DNA from: Streptococcus macedonicus ACA-DC 198
Lineage (GTDB): Bacteria > Bacillota > Bacilli > Lactobacillales > Streptococcaceae
DNA length: 64,000 nucleotides
NCBI GenBank assembly: GCA_000283635.1
Contig: HE613569.1
Coordinates: 707,501-771,500 of the forward strand
Reading direction: 5' to 3'
A model generated the notes under the pieces. It searched no databases. It was not told the DNA's origin and saw only the letters and a program-made list of their open reading frames with translations. The position numbers and the translations under genes are program-made. This document shows positions 41,383-49,828 of this stretch, in pieces. The number at the start of each line of letters is the position of its first letter. Position 1 is the first letter of the stretch.

Positions 41383-43590
41383 ATGATAACAAGTAAATAC
41401 AATTGGAAAAATATTGAAAAAGAGCCAGATAATGGCTTTTTTGAACTGACAAAAAAAGAAAAGCTAACAGAATTAGCTAGTCAGATTCTTTATAGCCGAG
41501 GTGTTGATACGGCAGAAAAAATGAATCAATTTTTATCAACGGATTTGTCACAATTGCATGATCCTTACCTTTTACATGACATGGATAAAGCGGTTGTGCG
41601 TATTCGCCAAGCCATTGAGAACTACGAGCAAATTTTGGTTTATGGTGATTATGATGCTGACGGAATGACTAGTGCCAGTATTATGAAAGAAGCCCTTGAA
41701 ATGTTAGGCGCTGAAGCTCAAGTTTATCTGCCAAATCGTTTCACAGACGGATACGGTCCCAATGAATCGGTCTATAAATATTTCATTGAGCAGCAAAACG
41801 TTTCTTTGATTATCACGGTGGACAATGGCGTAGCAGGGCACGAAGCGATTGCCTACGCACAAAGTCAGGGGGTAGATGTTATTGTGACAGACCACCACAG
41901 TTTGCCAGTAGAGCTACCAGAAGCATTTGCGATTGTGCACCCAGAACACCCAAAAGCTGATTATCCGTTCAAATATCTGGCTGGCTGTGGCGTTGCTTTC
42001 AAAGTCGCTTGTGCTTTGCTAGAATCTATTCCGACAGAAATGCTTGATCTGGTGGCAATTGGAACAATTGCTGATATGGTGAGTTTGACTGATGAAAACC
42101 GTATTATGGTTAAAGTCGGACTTGAAATTCTGAAACAAACCGAACGCATTGGTCTGATTGAATTGATGAAAGTCTCAGACGTGGATATGGCAGATGTCAA
42201 TGAAGAAACGGTTGGTTTCAAAATTGCTCCGCAGCTAAATGCACTTGGTCGCCTAGATGATCCAAATCCTGCTGTCGAATTATTGACTGGCTTTGATGAT
42301 GAAGAAGCGCATAACATTGCCAAGATGATTAATGCTAAAAACGAAGAACGCAAGGAAATTGTTCAGAAAATCTTCGATGAAGCCATGAGCATGGTTGATT
42401 TGGAAAAGCCAGTGCAAGTATTGGCTAAAGAAGGCTGGCACCCAGGCGTTTTAGGAATTGTCGCAGGGCGTATTTCAGAACAAATCGCGCAGCCAGTGAT
42501 TGTTTTAAATATCGAAGATGGGCTTGCTAAAGGTTCAGCCAGAAGTATTGAGACCATTAATATTTTCCATGCTCTTGATGAGCACCGTGACTTATTTGAA
42601 GCCTTTGGTGGACATGCTGGTGCTGCTGGAATGACCTTGGTGACTGAAAATCTTGATAAATTATTACAAGTTTTGTGTGATTATATTGCTGAAAATGATA
42701 TTGACTTATCACAGAAAAAAGAGCTTGTTATTGATGAGGTTCTGGAGCTATCAGAGATTGACCTTGATACCGTGCAAAGTCTTGAAAAATTGGCACCATT
42801 TGGCATGGACAATCCAAAACCAGTTTTTGAAATTAAAGATTTTGTGGTGAAACAAGCACGCACTATGGGGCAAAATGGTGCGCATTTAAAATTAAAAATT
42901 GCCCAAGGCACAACGGCAATTGATCTTGTTGCCTTTAATCAAGGACATCTGGCGCAGGAATTTCAACAAGCACAAAATCTTTGCCTTGCAACGACCTTAT
43001 CGATTAATAAGTGGAATGGTCAAATGACTGTACAATTAATGTTGGAAGATGCGCATGTTGAGGGTGTTCAGTTGATTGATATTCGCTCCAAAACGGCTAG
43101 CCTTCCAGAACGTGTTCCAGTATTGGCTGAAGACAGCACGGCAAATGAAGTTGTGGTGTTAGACATTCCTGATAAGGCTGAAGAATTGAAATCACTCTTT
43201 GTCGGTCGTCATTTTGAAGCCGTTTATTTTAAAAATCATATTAAACGTGCTTATTATCTGACAGGCTATGGCACGCGTGACCAATTTGCTAAGCTTTATA
43301 AAACTATTTATCAATTCCCAGAATTTGATGTCCGCTACAAGTTGAAAGATTTGAGTCAATACCTTAACATCCCTGATATTTTGCTCATTAAAATGATTCA
43401 GATTTTTGATGAATTAGATTTTGTAACTATCACAGATGGTGTTATGGTCGTCAACAAAGATGCCCAGAAACGTAGTATTTCAGAAAGCCAAATCTACCAA
43501 GACCTCAAACAACAAGTTGAATTTCAAGAGCTAATGGCACTCGGAACCCCACAAGAAATTTACGATTGGCTGACTGATGAAGATGACTAA
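41383..43590 (+). CDS. recJ: Single-stranded-DNA-specific exonuclease RecJ
   Basis: RecJ digests single-stranded DNA 5' to 3' in recombination and mismatch repair. The 735-residue protein has the DHH-domain motifs YGDYDADGMTSASI near residue 86 and VTDHHS near residue 168, the DHHA1 motif GGHAGAAGM near residue 410, an OB-fold and a C-terminal extension of about 170 residues typical of streptococci. It is the last gene of the hflX operon. Confidence 0.95.
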   Translation: MITSKYNWKNIEKEPDNGFFELTKKEKLTELASQILYSRGVDTAEKMNQFLSTDLSQLHDPYLLHDMDKAVVRIRQAIENYEQILVYGDYDADGMTSASIMKEALEMLGAEAQVYLPNRFTDGYGPNESVYKYFIEQQNVSLIITVDNGVAGHEAIAYAQSQGVDVIVTDHHSLPVELPEAFAIVHPEHPKADYPFKYLAGCGVAFKVACALLESIPTEMLDLVAIGTIADMVSLTDENRIMVKVGLEILKQTERIGLIELMKVSDVDMADVNEETVGFKIAPQLNALGRLDDPNPAVELLTGFDDEEAHNIAKMINAKNEERKEIVQKIFDEAMSMVDLEKPVQVLAKEGWHPGVLGIVAGRISEQIAQPVIVLNIEDGLAKGSARSIETINIFHALDEHRDLFEAFGGHAGAAGMTLVTENLDKLLQVLCDYIAENDIDLSQKKELVIDEVLELSEIDLDTVQSLEKLAPFGMDNPKPVFEIKDFVVKQARTMGQNGAHLKLKIAQGTTAIDLVAFNQGHLAQEFQQAQNLCLATTLSINKWNGQMTVQLMLEDAHVEGVQLIDIRSKTASLPERVPVLAEDSTANEVVVLDIPDKAEELKSLFVGRHFEAVYFKNHIKRAYYLTGYGTRDQFAKLYKTIYQFPEFDVRYKLKDLSQYLNIPDILLIKMIQIFDELDFVTITDGVMVVNKDAQKRSISESQIYQDLKQQVEFQELMALGTPQEIYDWLTDEDD

Positions 43591-43591
43591 A

Positions 43592-43631
43592 AATAATCTC
43601 CTTGGAATATTATAGTTCCAAGGAGATTATT
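43592..43631 (+). terminator. Terminator after recJ
   Basis: A perfect 16-pair inverted repeat (43592-43607 with 43616-43631) begins one base after the recJ stop. The T-tract after it is short. Confidence 0.7.
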
Positions 43632-43736
43632 AATTTGTTATTTCAAACTAAATCGAATATTAAGTTTTGTTAATAAAAATGTTAGTTTGATATTTATTTT
43701 AAGCTTTGTTTAAGGCATAATAGAAAGCGTAACTAT

Positions 43737-43841
43737 TTGGGAAAAGGAGATAAAAAATGGTCAGTGGATTCATCTGATAAAATTACTAACTATGGTTATT
43801 CTGGTTTGCAAAAATCAATGTCAGGACATTCCTTCTATTAA
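43737..43841 (+). other. Possible short peptide gene or remnant
   Basis: Within the 448-base gap 43591-44038 a 34-codon frame opens at TTG 43737 and ends at TAA 43839, reading GKGDKKWSVDSSD... and ending SGHSFY. A strong AAAGGAG (43744-43750) is better placed for an ATG at 43757 in another frame, which stops after six codons. That mismatch suggests a frame-shifted small gene. A terminator-like hairpin follows at 43856-43898. I do not recognise the peptide. The rest of the gap shows no gene. Confidence 0.3.
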
Positions 43842-43855
43842 AAATAGTGATTCAT

Positions 43856-43898
43856 TAAAAACAGTTACGATAGGCGCAATCTTATGGTGGCTGTTTTT
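43856..43898 (+). terminator. Terminator-like hairpin
   Basis: AAAAACAG pairs with CTGTTTTTTT around a loop of about 25 bases. It could end the short transcription unit upstream. Confidence 0.5.
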
Positions 43899-44038
43899 TT
43901 ATTTTCCTAGGTCTCAAGGCTGATTTTTAATGTGTAAGCCGTTTTATTTAGTTTTGTTTAAGTAAAACGCCGTATGCTACTTACTATAATCTTTAAAAGC
44001 AATGAAAGGAAAGAGCGAAGTTCTCTTGGTAAAGTAAT

Positions 44039-44277
44039 ATGCCTAATAATTTTGATCGAGCTCCTGGTGGACCTGGTGGTTTTGATGGACCTCGTTCCCT
44101 CATCGCCCACCTTAAGGTTATCGAAGAGGCGGATTTGGTCTTGGGAGTATTTTGCTAGCAGGTTCGGCAGCGGCTGCAGCAGGGGCTTTGATTGGTAAAG
44201 CTTTACAAAATCAAACGCAAAATACCACTAGAAAGACAAAAGACGTTACTAATGATGATGACGGTTTTGTTTGGTAA
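44039..44277 (+). pseudogene. Small glycine/alanine-rich membrane protein, frameshifted
   Basis: The start reads MPNNFDRAPGGPGGFDGPR. The continuation is in another frame: GYRRGGFGLG, then an alanine-rich hydrophobic segment LLAGSAAAAAGALIG, then a polar tail ending DDDGFVW. In the second frame a TAA (44114-44116 region) also lies between the halves, so at least one indel and one nonsense change separate them. The intact protein would have been about 79 residues with one membrane helix. I do not recognise a named family. Confidence 0.6.
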
Positions 44278-44329
44278 ATGACTAAAAAAGTAAGAATATC
44301 ATATCGTTAATTATGTATCATACAAAAAA

Positions 44330-44368
44330 ATTCACCTAGACTCATAAAAGAGCTAGGTGAATCTTTTT
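44330..44368. terminator. Bidirectional terminator
   Basis: ATTCACCTAG (44330-44339) pairs with CTAGGTGAAT (44353-44362), flanked by A and T runs, between convergent reading frames. Confidence 0.88.
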
Positions 44369-45398
44369 TAATTTCGGTTTTTCAAGCCGTCTTTTGGTGT
44401 GGTAAATGGGATACTGTCAGAAACTTGGGTGTTTGTGATACCCAATTCTGCCAAGATTTCAAGGAATGGTTTGACATAGGTATCTTCTGGATAATTATGT
44501 TTGACATCAATGGTGAATTTACCGCTGGTACAAATCATATTAATTGAAAGTCCGATTGTTCCTGCGCTGTAAAGGTGAATACTATTAATATATTGCTCGT
44601 TTTCGTTGAGAATGAATTGTCCAATGTAGCTAATGGTGTAAGTGTTGAGTTGAATATTTTCCATGAAAGCTAATAGTTTTTGTTTCTCTTCAAATGACGG
44701 CGCTTCATCTAGTTTATTATAAAGTCCGATGATACCATTAGCCTCTTTGTTAAAGAAATCAATGTCTTTTTGTTGATTGAGATAAGTCCGATAGTTGGTA
44801 GTAATTTCCTTAAACGTTTTGCTTGTATCGTTTTTGGTATATGGTAGAATCATTGATTTGACAGTATTTTTAAAGGTATTTTCATAACCAAGTGCTGCAC
44901 GCATATCGGTGGCAATGTTAGCATTGATTGGTTTGTCAAAATCTGGGAAAAGTTTGGCAATGGCTTGACACCGCGACCGTCGCAAAGAGCATGGTGAAAA
45001 GCAAAATAAGCAGAATTTTTATGATAAGTGACTTCTACCAAATGTTCATTAGTGCGCAGGCTGCCAAGTTTTCCAAGGTTTTTGGTGAGATGTGCAACCA
45101 TGGCGACAGGACTTTGTACGATGTAAAAGTCACCGTCTAGCTCAATCAAACGTGTATTAATGTATAGAAAACGCATTAAGGTATAACGAATCGCTTCGGT
45201 CAAATCGCTATCAGAGACACGTTCTTTAAAACGAACCTCAAAAATTTTGCTATCCATGCCTTGGTTCATATCAAGATAAGATTGTCCTGAACGTACCTTA
45301 TCCAAGCTATCATCAGTGGTTGACCCTGATTGGTTGATAAGATGCTCTTTATGCATACGTCCTAATTGATTGGCAGTTTGTTTTAATTGTTTAAACAT
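44368..45398 (-). pseudogene. Condensation/alcohol-acetyltransferase-like protein with internal deletion
   Basis: The 5' frame (45398 downward) reads to the acyltransferase motif HHALCDGRG, the HHxxxDG signature of the condensation/AATase superfamily. Near 44960-44972 it is joined out of frame to the family's C-terminal half (IAKLFPDFDKPINANIATDMR...). The total coding length is about 343 codons. Relatives I recall are near 440, so roughly 100 codons of the middle appear lost. The upstream part ends in a frameshifted tail. The intact enzyme would transfer an acyl group from a thioester; the substrate is unknown. Confidence 0.8.
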
Positions 45399-45443
45399 AT
45401 TGACACCTCCTATTTGGCATTATTATAAAATATTATGATAATG

Positions 45444-45479
45444 AAAAAACCGACAAGTTCTTGCTGAACTGTCGGTTTT
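45444..45479. terminator. Bidirectional terminator
   Basis: AAAACCGAC and GTCGGTTTT arms with an inner AGTTC/GAACT stem and one bulged base; A and T runs flank it. It ends the CPBP gene on the reverse strand. Confidence 0.8.
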
Positions 45480-45523
45480 TGAGAGTATAAATTTATAAAT
45501 TAGTTTCTTGCTGATTAAGATTT

Positions 45524-46228
45524 TTATCTAAACAGTGTAATGATAGAAAAAAGTGCTAGTGGCAAATAAATAATAATGAGTGTTAACCACGAATTTACAT
45601 CAACTGTTCCGGATGTAATCGTTGGCTGAAAATCGATTAAAGCGTGAATTAGGGTGGGTAGCCAAAGTGAATTAGCAGTTATGCGGACAATAGCAAAGAC
45701 TAAACCTATCACTGTTGCATAGAACACTTGTTGTAAAACAGCTTGGACTGGTCTATGTATGATATTGACCAAATGCAGTAGCCCAAATATTGCTGAGGAG
45801 ATTAGTGATGTTAATATTAATTTAAAACGATTATTTTGGAAAAGATTTAAAATGCCGGAGAAAAATAATCTTCGCACTAAAAATTCTTCAAATCTTCCCG
45901 CCAATAATGCAACCAGCAGAGAAGGTAGAAAGAGTCCAAACCCGCCCGATAAGACTCCTTGAATATTATCTCCAATATTTAAAGCTACTATTAAAAAGGC
46001 AATAAAAAGTAAAATTAAGATTGTTAGCCAAATTTTAGACATTCTTGATAGTTTAATAGACTTGTTAAATAACTTTTCAGATTTGATAAAGTAATAACAA
46101 ACACCAGCTAAATTAACGCTAAGCAAAAATCTTAGAGAAACGTCAACAACTGTAGCTTCCGTGCTTATATTTTGTAGAAAATTAGAATTTATGATGAACA
46201 CTATAAAAACGACTGTTCCAACTGTCAA
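45524..46228 (-). CDS. CPBP family intramembrane glutamic protease
   Basis: This 234-residue multi-spanning membrane protein carries the CPBP (Abi) motifs: EE in GRFEEFLVRRLFF near residue 116, histidine in FGLLHLVN near residue 151 and HALID near residue 198. Members process prenylated peptides or give bacteriocin immunity; the role here is unknown. The frame opens at a TTG (46228) directly preceded in frame by TAA. Eight codons further upstream is an ATG (46255) reading MKKSNGIL, so a nonsense change may have cut off the natural start and left the gene weakly or not expressed. Confidence 0.75.
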   Translation of the reverse strand: MTVGTVVFIVFIINSNFLQNISTEATVVDVSLRFLLSVNLAGVCYYFIKSEKLFNKSIKLSRMSKIWLTILILLFIAFLIVALNIGDNIQGVLSGGFGLFLPSLLVALLAGRFEEFLVRRLFFSGILNLFQNNRFKLILTSLISSAIFGLLHLVNIIHRPVQAVLQQVFYATVIGLVFAIVRITANSLWLPTLIHALIDFQPTITSGTVDVNSWLTLIIIYLPLALFSIITLFR

Positions 46229-46502
46229 TTATAAAATGCCATTACTTTTTTTCATTGAATCTATAATCAAGTTTAGAATCCTCTATTTTAAGTATTGCAT
46301 AATTAATACAATAATATTGTTGCATACTATTTTAGTCAACAAATTGTATAAAATCAGATAATTAGTTAGCCAAATAATTGAATTAAAAAAGATTAGAATT
46401 ATAATAAAAATATAAAGAACATTGGATATCAAGACCTTGTTCGTTTTGATATAGATTGCTAGCTTGGTCTTGTTGGCTTTCTTATTAGAAGGAGATAGCT
46501 CT

Positions 46503-47482
46503 ATGTGTACAGCTATAACTTATCATACTAAAGATAATTACTTTGGTCGAAATCTTGACTTAGACTTTTCTTATCATGAAGAGGTCACGATTTTCCCTAG
46601 AAATTACCCTCTTTCGTTTAAATATGAGACAAAGCAAGATAATCATTTAGCTATTATTGGAATGGCAACAGTTGCAGATGATTATCCTCTGTTTTATGAT
46701 GCTACAAATGAAAAAGGTTGAGTATGGCAGGATTAAATTTCCCAGAAAACGCTGATTTTAAACCAGCGAAAGAAGGTAAAACAAATGTTGCTTCTTTTGA
46801 ATTTATTCTTTAGGTATTATCACAATGTGAAACCTTAGCAGAAGTACGTAGCTTATGTCAAAATTTGAACTTAACCAATGATGCTTTTAGTAAAAACTTT
46901 CCTGTATCACCTTTACATTGGATGCTTTCAGATAACAAAGAATCGATTGTTGTTGAACCTGTGAAGGGAAAAGTAACTATTTATGATAATCCAACTGGTG
47001 TTTTAACTAATAAGCCAACTTTTGATAAACAGTTATTTAATCTTAACAATTTCCATCATTTATCTCCAAAAGTATCTGATAATAAATTTTCAGATGCCTT
47101 AAATTTAGATATTTACAGTCGTGGCATGGGAGGATTAGGACTTCCAGGTGATTTGTCATCAATGTCTCGTTTTGTTAAAGTAGCATTTACAAAATTAAAT
47201 GCAGTAGCTGATAGTTCTGAAGCTAGCAGTGTTAATCAATTCTTCCATATTTTAAAATCTGTTGAACAACAAAAAGGCTTATGTTATGTTGATGAAAGCG
47301 ATGGATATGAATACACTATTTATAGTTCTTGTATGAACGCTGATAAGGAGATTTATTACTACACAACTTATGAAAATTCACAAGTAACAGCAGTTGATAT
47401 GCATCAAGAAAATCTTGATAGCAGTCAGTTAATTCGTTACCCTCTTCAAAAAGAATGGAATGTATTTTATCAAAATAAGTAG
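46503..47482 (+). pseudogene. Choloylglycine hydrolase family protein (bile salt hydrolase/penicillin V acylase), broken
   Basis: The start MCTAITYHTKDNYFGRNLD has the N-terminal nucleophile Cys2 of Ntn hydrolases. After DATNEKG the frame is lost by a missing T near 46720 (GLSMAGLNFP is recovered in the next frame). A TAG at 46812-46814 then stands where a residue, most likely Trp, is expected in FEFIL-VLSQC. The rest reads on to 47482 with NxxGVLTNKPTFD and SRFVKVAF motifs. Total length fits about 326 codons. The intact enzyme would deconjugate bile salts or cleave penicillin V. Confidence 0.92.
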
Positions 47483-47498
47483 CAATCAAGGTGATAAG

Positions 47499-48026
47499 AT
47501 GACTACATACAAAGATTTGTTAATAGATAATCTTAATCGTGCTTACGAGCGATTCGAGCGTGCTTTTAATGGTGTGACGATAGAGGAAACTGATCGTTTC
47601 CCTGTGGCGAATCAAGCGCCGCAGATTAAATCCATGACTTGGCTAGCTTGGCATACCGCACGAGAGCTCGATTTTCAAATTGCCGATTTGGCAGATGAAA
47701 AGCCAATCTGGCATATCCAAAATTGGAAAGCAGAATTTCTCTTTACTATAGCTGACGATGTCCAAGATTGGGCGCATAGTTTATCAGAAGCACGCTTAAT
47801 TCAAAGTGATAATAGGGAAGCTTTATTCGGGTATTTAAAGGCTGCTACAATAGCAGCGATAAATTATGTTGAAACTCTAACAGAATCCAGTTTAGATGAT
47901 ATCGTTGATAACAATTGGACGCCAGCAGTCACACGCGGTGTGCGTCTGGTCTCCATTATCAATGATGCCAGCATGCAGTCTGGTCAAGTTTTTTACAGCC
48001 GACGATTGCTTGGCTTAGTAGACTAA
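47499..48026 (+). CDS. DinB/DUF664-like four-helix protein
   Basis: This 175-residue protein resembles the DinB/YfiT/DUF664 superfamily of four-helix, metal-binding thiol-dependent proteins. Candidate metal histidines are in WLAWHTARELD near residue 45; the later part (TRGVRLVSIINDASMQSGQVFYSRR) corresponds to the helix that normally carries HxxxH, but only single polar residues are visible, so metal binding is uncertain. I use the ATG at 47499, preceded by AAGGTG. Function is unknown. Confidence 0.75.
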   Translation: MTTYKDLLIDNLNRAYERFERAFNGVTIEETDRFPVANQAPQIKSMTWLAWHTARELDFQIADLADEKPIWHIQNWKAEFLFTIADDVQDWAHSLSEARLIQSDNREALFGYLKAATIAAINYVETLTESSLDDIVDNNWTPAVTRGVRLVSIINDASMQSGQVFYSRRLLGLVD

Positions 48027-48032
48027 TAATTT

Positions 48033-48063
48033 AAGGGAATCTCAAAGGTGAGGTTCCCTTTAG
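48033..48063 (+). terminator. Terminator before apt
   Basis: AAGGGAATCTC and GAGGTTCCCTT form a stem with a short loop, ending in a few T residues. Confidence 0.75.
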
Positions 48064-48168
48064 TAGGAGAAATTAAAAAATCTATTATTTATTTCCCCGA
48101 TTTCTCTAAAATATGCTATAATGAAATGTAAAAACATTTTTTGGCAAAAAGCCCATAGAAGGAAGAAA

Positions 48169-48687
48169 ATGGATTTAAAAAAATATATCGCTACAATTGA
48201 AAACTATCCTAAAGAAGGAATCACTTTCCGTGATATTACTCCTTTGATGGCAGATGGAAATGCTTATAGCTATGCTGTTCGCGAAATTGTACAGTATGCT
48301 ACTGACAAAAAGATTGACATGATCGTCGGTCCAGAGGCACGCGGATTTATCGTCGGTTGCCCTGTTGCCTTTGAACTCGGAATTGGCTTCGCACCAGTTC
48401 GTAAACCTGGTAAATTGCCACGTGAAGTAATCTCAGCTGATTACCAAAAAGAATACGGCATTGATACATTATGTATGCACGCTGACGCTATTAAACCTGG
48501 ACAACGTGTTCTTATCGTTGACGACCTTTTGGCAACAGGTGGTACTGTTAAAGCAACTATCGAAATGGTAGAACGCCTTGGCGGTGTTGTAGCTGGATGT
48601 GCTTTCCTTGTTGAATTGGACGGATTGAACGGACGTAAAGCACTTGAAGGTTACGATACAAAAGTTTTAATGAATTTCCCAGGGTAA
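48169..48687 (+). CDS. apt: Adenine phosphoribosyltransferase
   Basis: Apt salvages adenine to AMP using PRPP. The 172-residue protein has the PRPP motif [14 protein letters not shown] near residue 115 and [10 protein letters not shown] near residue 57. The ATG at 48169 is preceded by AGAAGGAAG. An upstream in-frame ATG at 48121 overlaps the -10 box TATAAT (48117-48122), so it cannot be in the transcript. In many streptococci apt directly follows recJ. Confidence 0.95.
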   Translation: MDLKKYIATIENYPKEGITFRDITPLMADGNAYSYAVREIVQYATDKKIDMIVGPEARGFIVGCPVAFELGIGFAPVRKPGKLPREVISADYQKEYGIDTLCMHADAIKPGQRVLIVDDLLATGGTVKATIEMVERLGGVVAGCAFLVELDGLNGRKALEGYDTKVLMNFPG

Positions 48688-48688
48688 T

Positions 48689-48705
48689 TATAGCTAAAAA
48701 CTATA
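48689..48705. promoter_or_regulatory. MET-box 1 of metA
   Basis: TATAGCT-AAA-AACTATA matches the streptococcal MET-box with one mismatch. Its centre is about 66 bases before the predicted metA transcription start, the distance of a LysR recognition site. Confidence 0.75.
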
Positions 48706-48722
48706 ACTGCTTAGAGAAATTA

Positions 48723-48739
48723 TATAATTGAAAACTATA
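48723..48739. promoter_or_regulatory. MET-box 2 of metA, overlapping the -35 box
   Basis: TATAATT-GAA-AACTATA, centred about 32 bases before the predicted start, corresponds to a LysR activation site. It contains the -35 hexamer. Confidence 0.7.
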
Positions 48740-48756
48740 TCTCCATATTTTATAAT
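48728..48756 (+). promoter_or_regulatory. Promoter of metA
   Basis: TTGAAA (48728-48733), a 17-base spacer and TATAAT (48751-48756) give a start near 48763 and a 31-base leader. Confidence 0.75.
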
Positions 48757-48793
48757 ATTACGTAAGACAATATTATAGAATGGAGATATTTTC

Positions 48794-49738
48794 ATGCCAA
48801 TAAAACTTGATAAAGAACTGCCGGCGTTAGACATTTTACGTAAAGAGAATGTCTTCATTATGGATAATAAACGTGCTAAACATCAAGATATTAGACCAAT
48901 GGATTTTCTCATTGTCAACTTGATGCCAACAAAAGAAGTAACAGAGACACAGCTTTTACGCCTGTTAGCCAATACGCCTTTGCAGATTAATGTTGAGTTT
49001 CTTTATATGACGAGTCATGAGTCTAAAAATACAACTGCTGAACATTTAGAAACTTTTTACAAAACATTTGACGATGTGCGACATAAGTATTACGATGGAT
49101 TAATCATAACAGGTGCTCCTGTTGAAACTTTGGATTATGAAGAAGTTGATTACTGGAGCGAACTTTGTCAAATCTTTGATTGGTCTAAAACACACGTTTA
49201 TTCAACTCTTCATCTTTGTTGGGGAGCACAAGCGGGTTTATACTATAAATACGGTATCAAAAAAGTTTTGTTAGACTGTAAGTTATCAGGTATTTTTTCA
49301 CAAGACGTTGTTAGTCCTGAAAATCCTATCGTACGTGGATTCGACGATAGTTTTATGGCGCCACATTCACGTTATACCGAGGTGCGTCGTGAAGACGTTG
49401 AAAAAATTGATGACTTGGAAGTTATTGCGGCTAGTGAAGCTGTTGGCTTGTCTATTGTGGCTAGTAAAGATTTGCGTGAAGTTTATAGTTTTGGACATTT
49501 AGAATATGATCGAGAAACCCTTGATAGGGAATATAAACGTGATGTTAAGGTTGGAAAAAATCCTAACATTCCAGAACACTATTATTTGAATGACGACCCC
49601 GCCCAAAATGTGCCAATGCACTGGAATTTGGCAGCAACAACATTCTTTAGTAACTGGATTAATTATGCTGTTTATCAGGAAACTCCATATTCATTGGAAG
49701 AACTGGAAAAAGACTTTTCATTTTATGGTTACCTATAA
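48794..49738 (+). CDS. metA: Homoserine O-acyltransferase MetA
   Basis: MetA acylates homoserine (acetyl or succinyl donor) in the first committed step of methionine synthesis. The 314-residue protein has the nucleophile Cys in [13 protein letters not shown] near residue 142, a GAPVE motif near residue 111, HSRYTEV near residue 198 and FGHLEYD near residue 234 with catalytic His/Glu. Many Firmicute MetA proteins use acetyl-CoA; the donor cannot be read with confidence here. The upstream MET-boxes predict methionine control together with the MetE-like gene. Confidence 0.93.
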   Translation: MPIKLDKELPALDILRKENVFIMDNKRAKHQDIRPMDFLIVNLMPTKEVTETQLLRLLANTPLQINVEFLYMTSHESKNTTAEHLETFYKTFDDVRHKYYDGLIITGAPVETLDYEEVDYWSELCQIFDWSKTHVYSTLHLCWGAQAGLYYKYGIKKVLLDCKLSGIFSQDVVSPENPIVRGFDDSFMAPHSRYTEVRREDVEKIDDLEVIAASEAVGLSIVASKDLREVYSFGHLEYDRETLDREYKRDVKVGKNPNIPEHYYLNDDPAQNVPMHWNLAATTFFSNWINYAVYQETPYSLEELEKDFSFYGYL

Positions 49739-49828
49739 TCAGACAGGGCTGATTTTCTGACAATAAAACGTGCTAAATCTCTATCTCGGATGACTTGATG
49801 GATACGATTAACTTTTAGGAATATTATT

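Noticed and set aside
48121-48168. Longer N-terminus for apt starting at ATG 48121
   Set aside because: This ATG overlaps the -10 box TATAAT (48117-48122), so it is not transcribed; the ATG at 48169 has a good Shine-Dalgarno and the normal length.
48737-48789. A hairpin hiding the metA Shine-Dalgarno (riboswitch-like)
   Set aside because: The left arm lies in the promoter, upstream of the predicted transcription start at about 48763, so it would not be in the RNA. Kept only as a DNA-level dyad.
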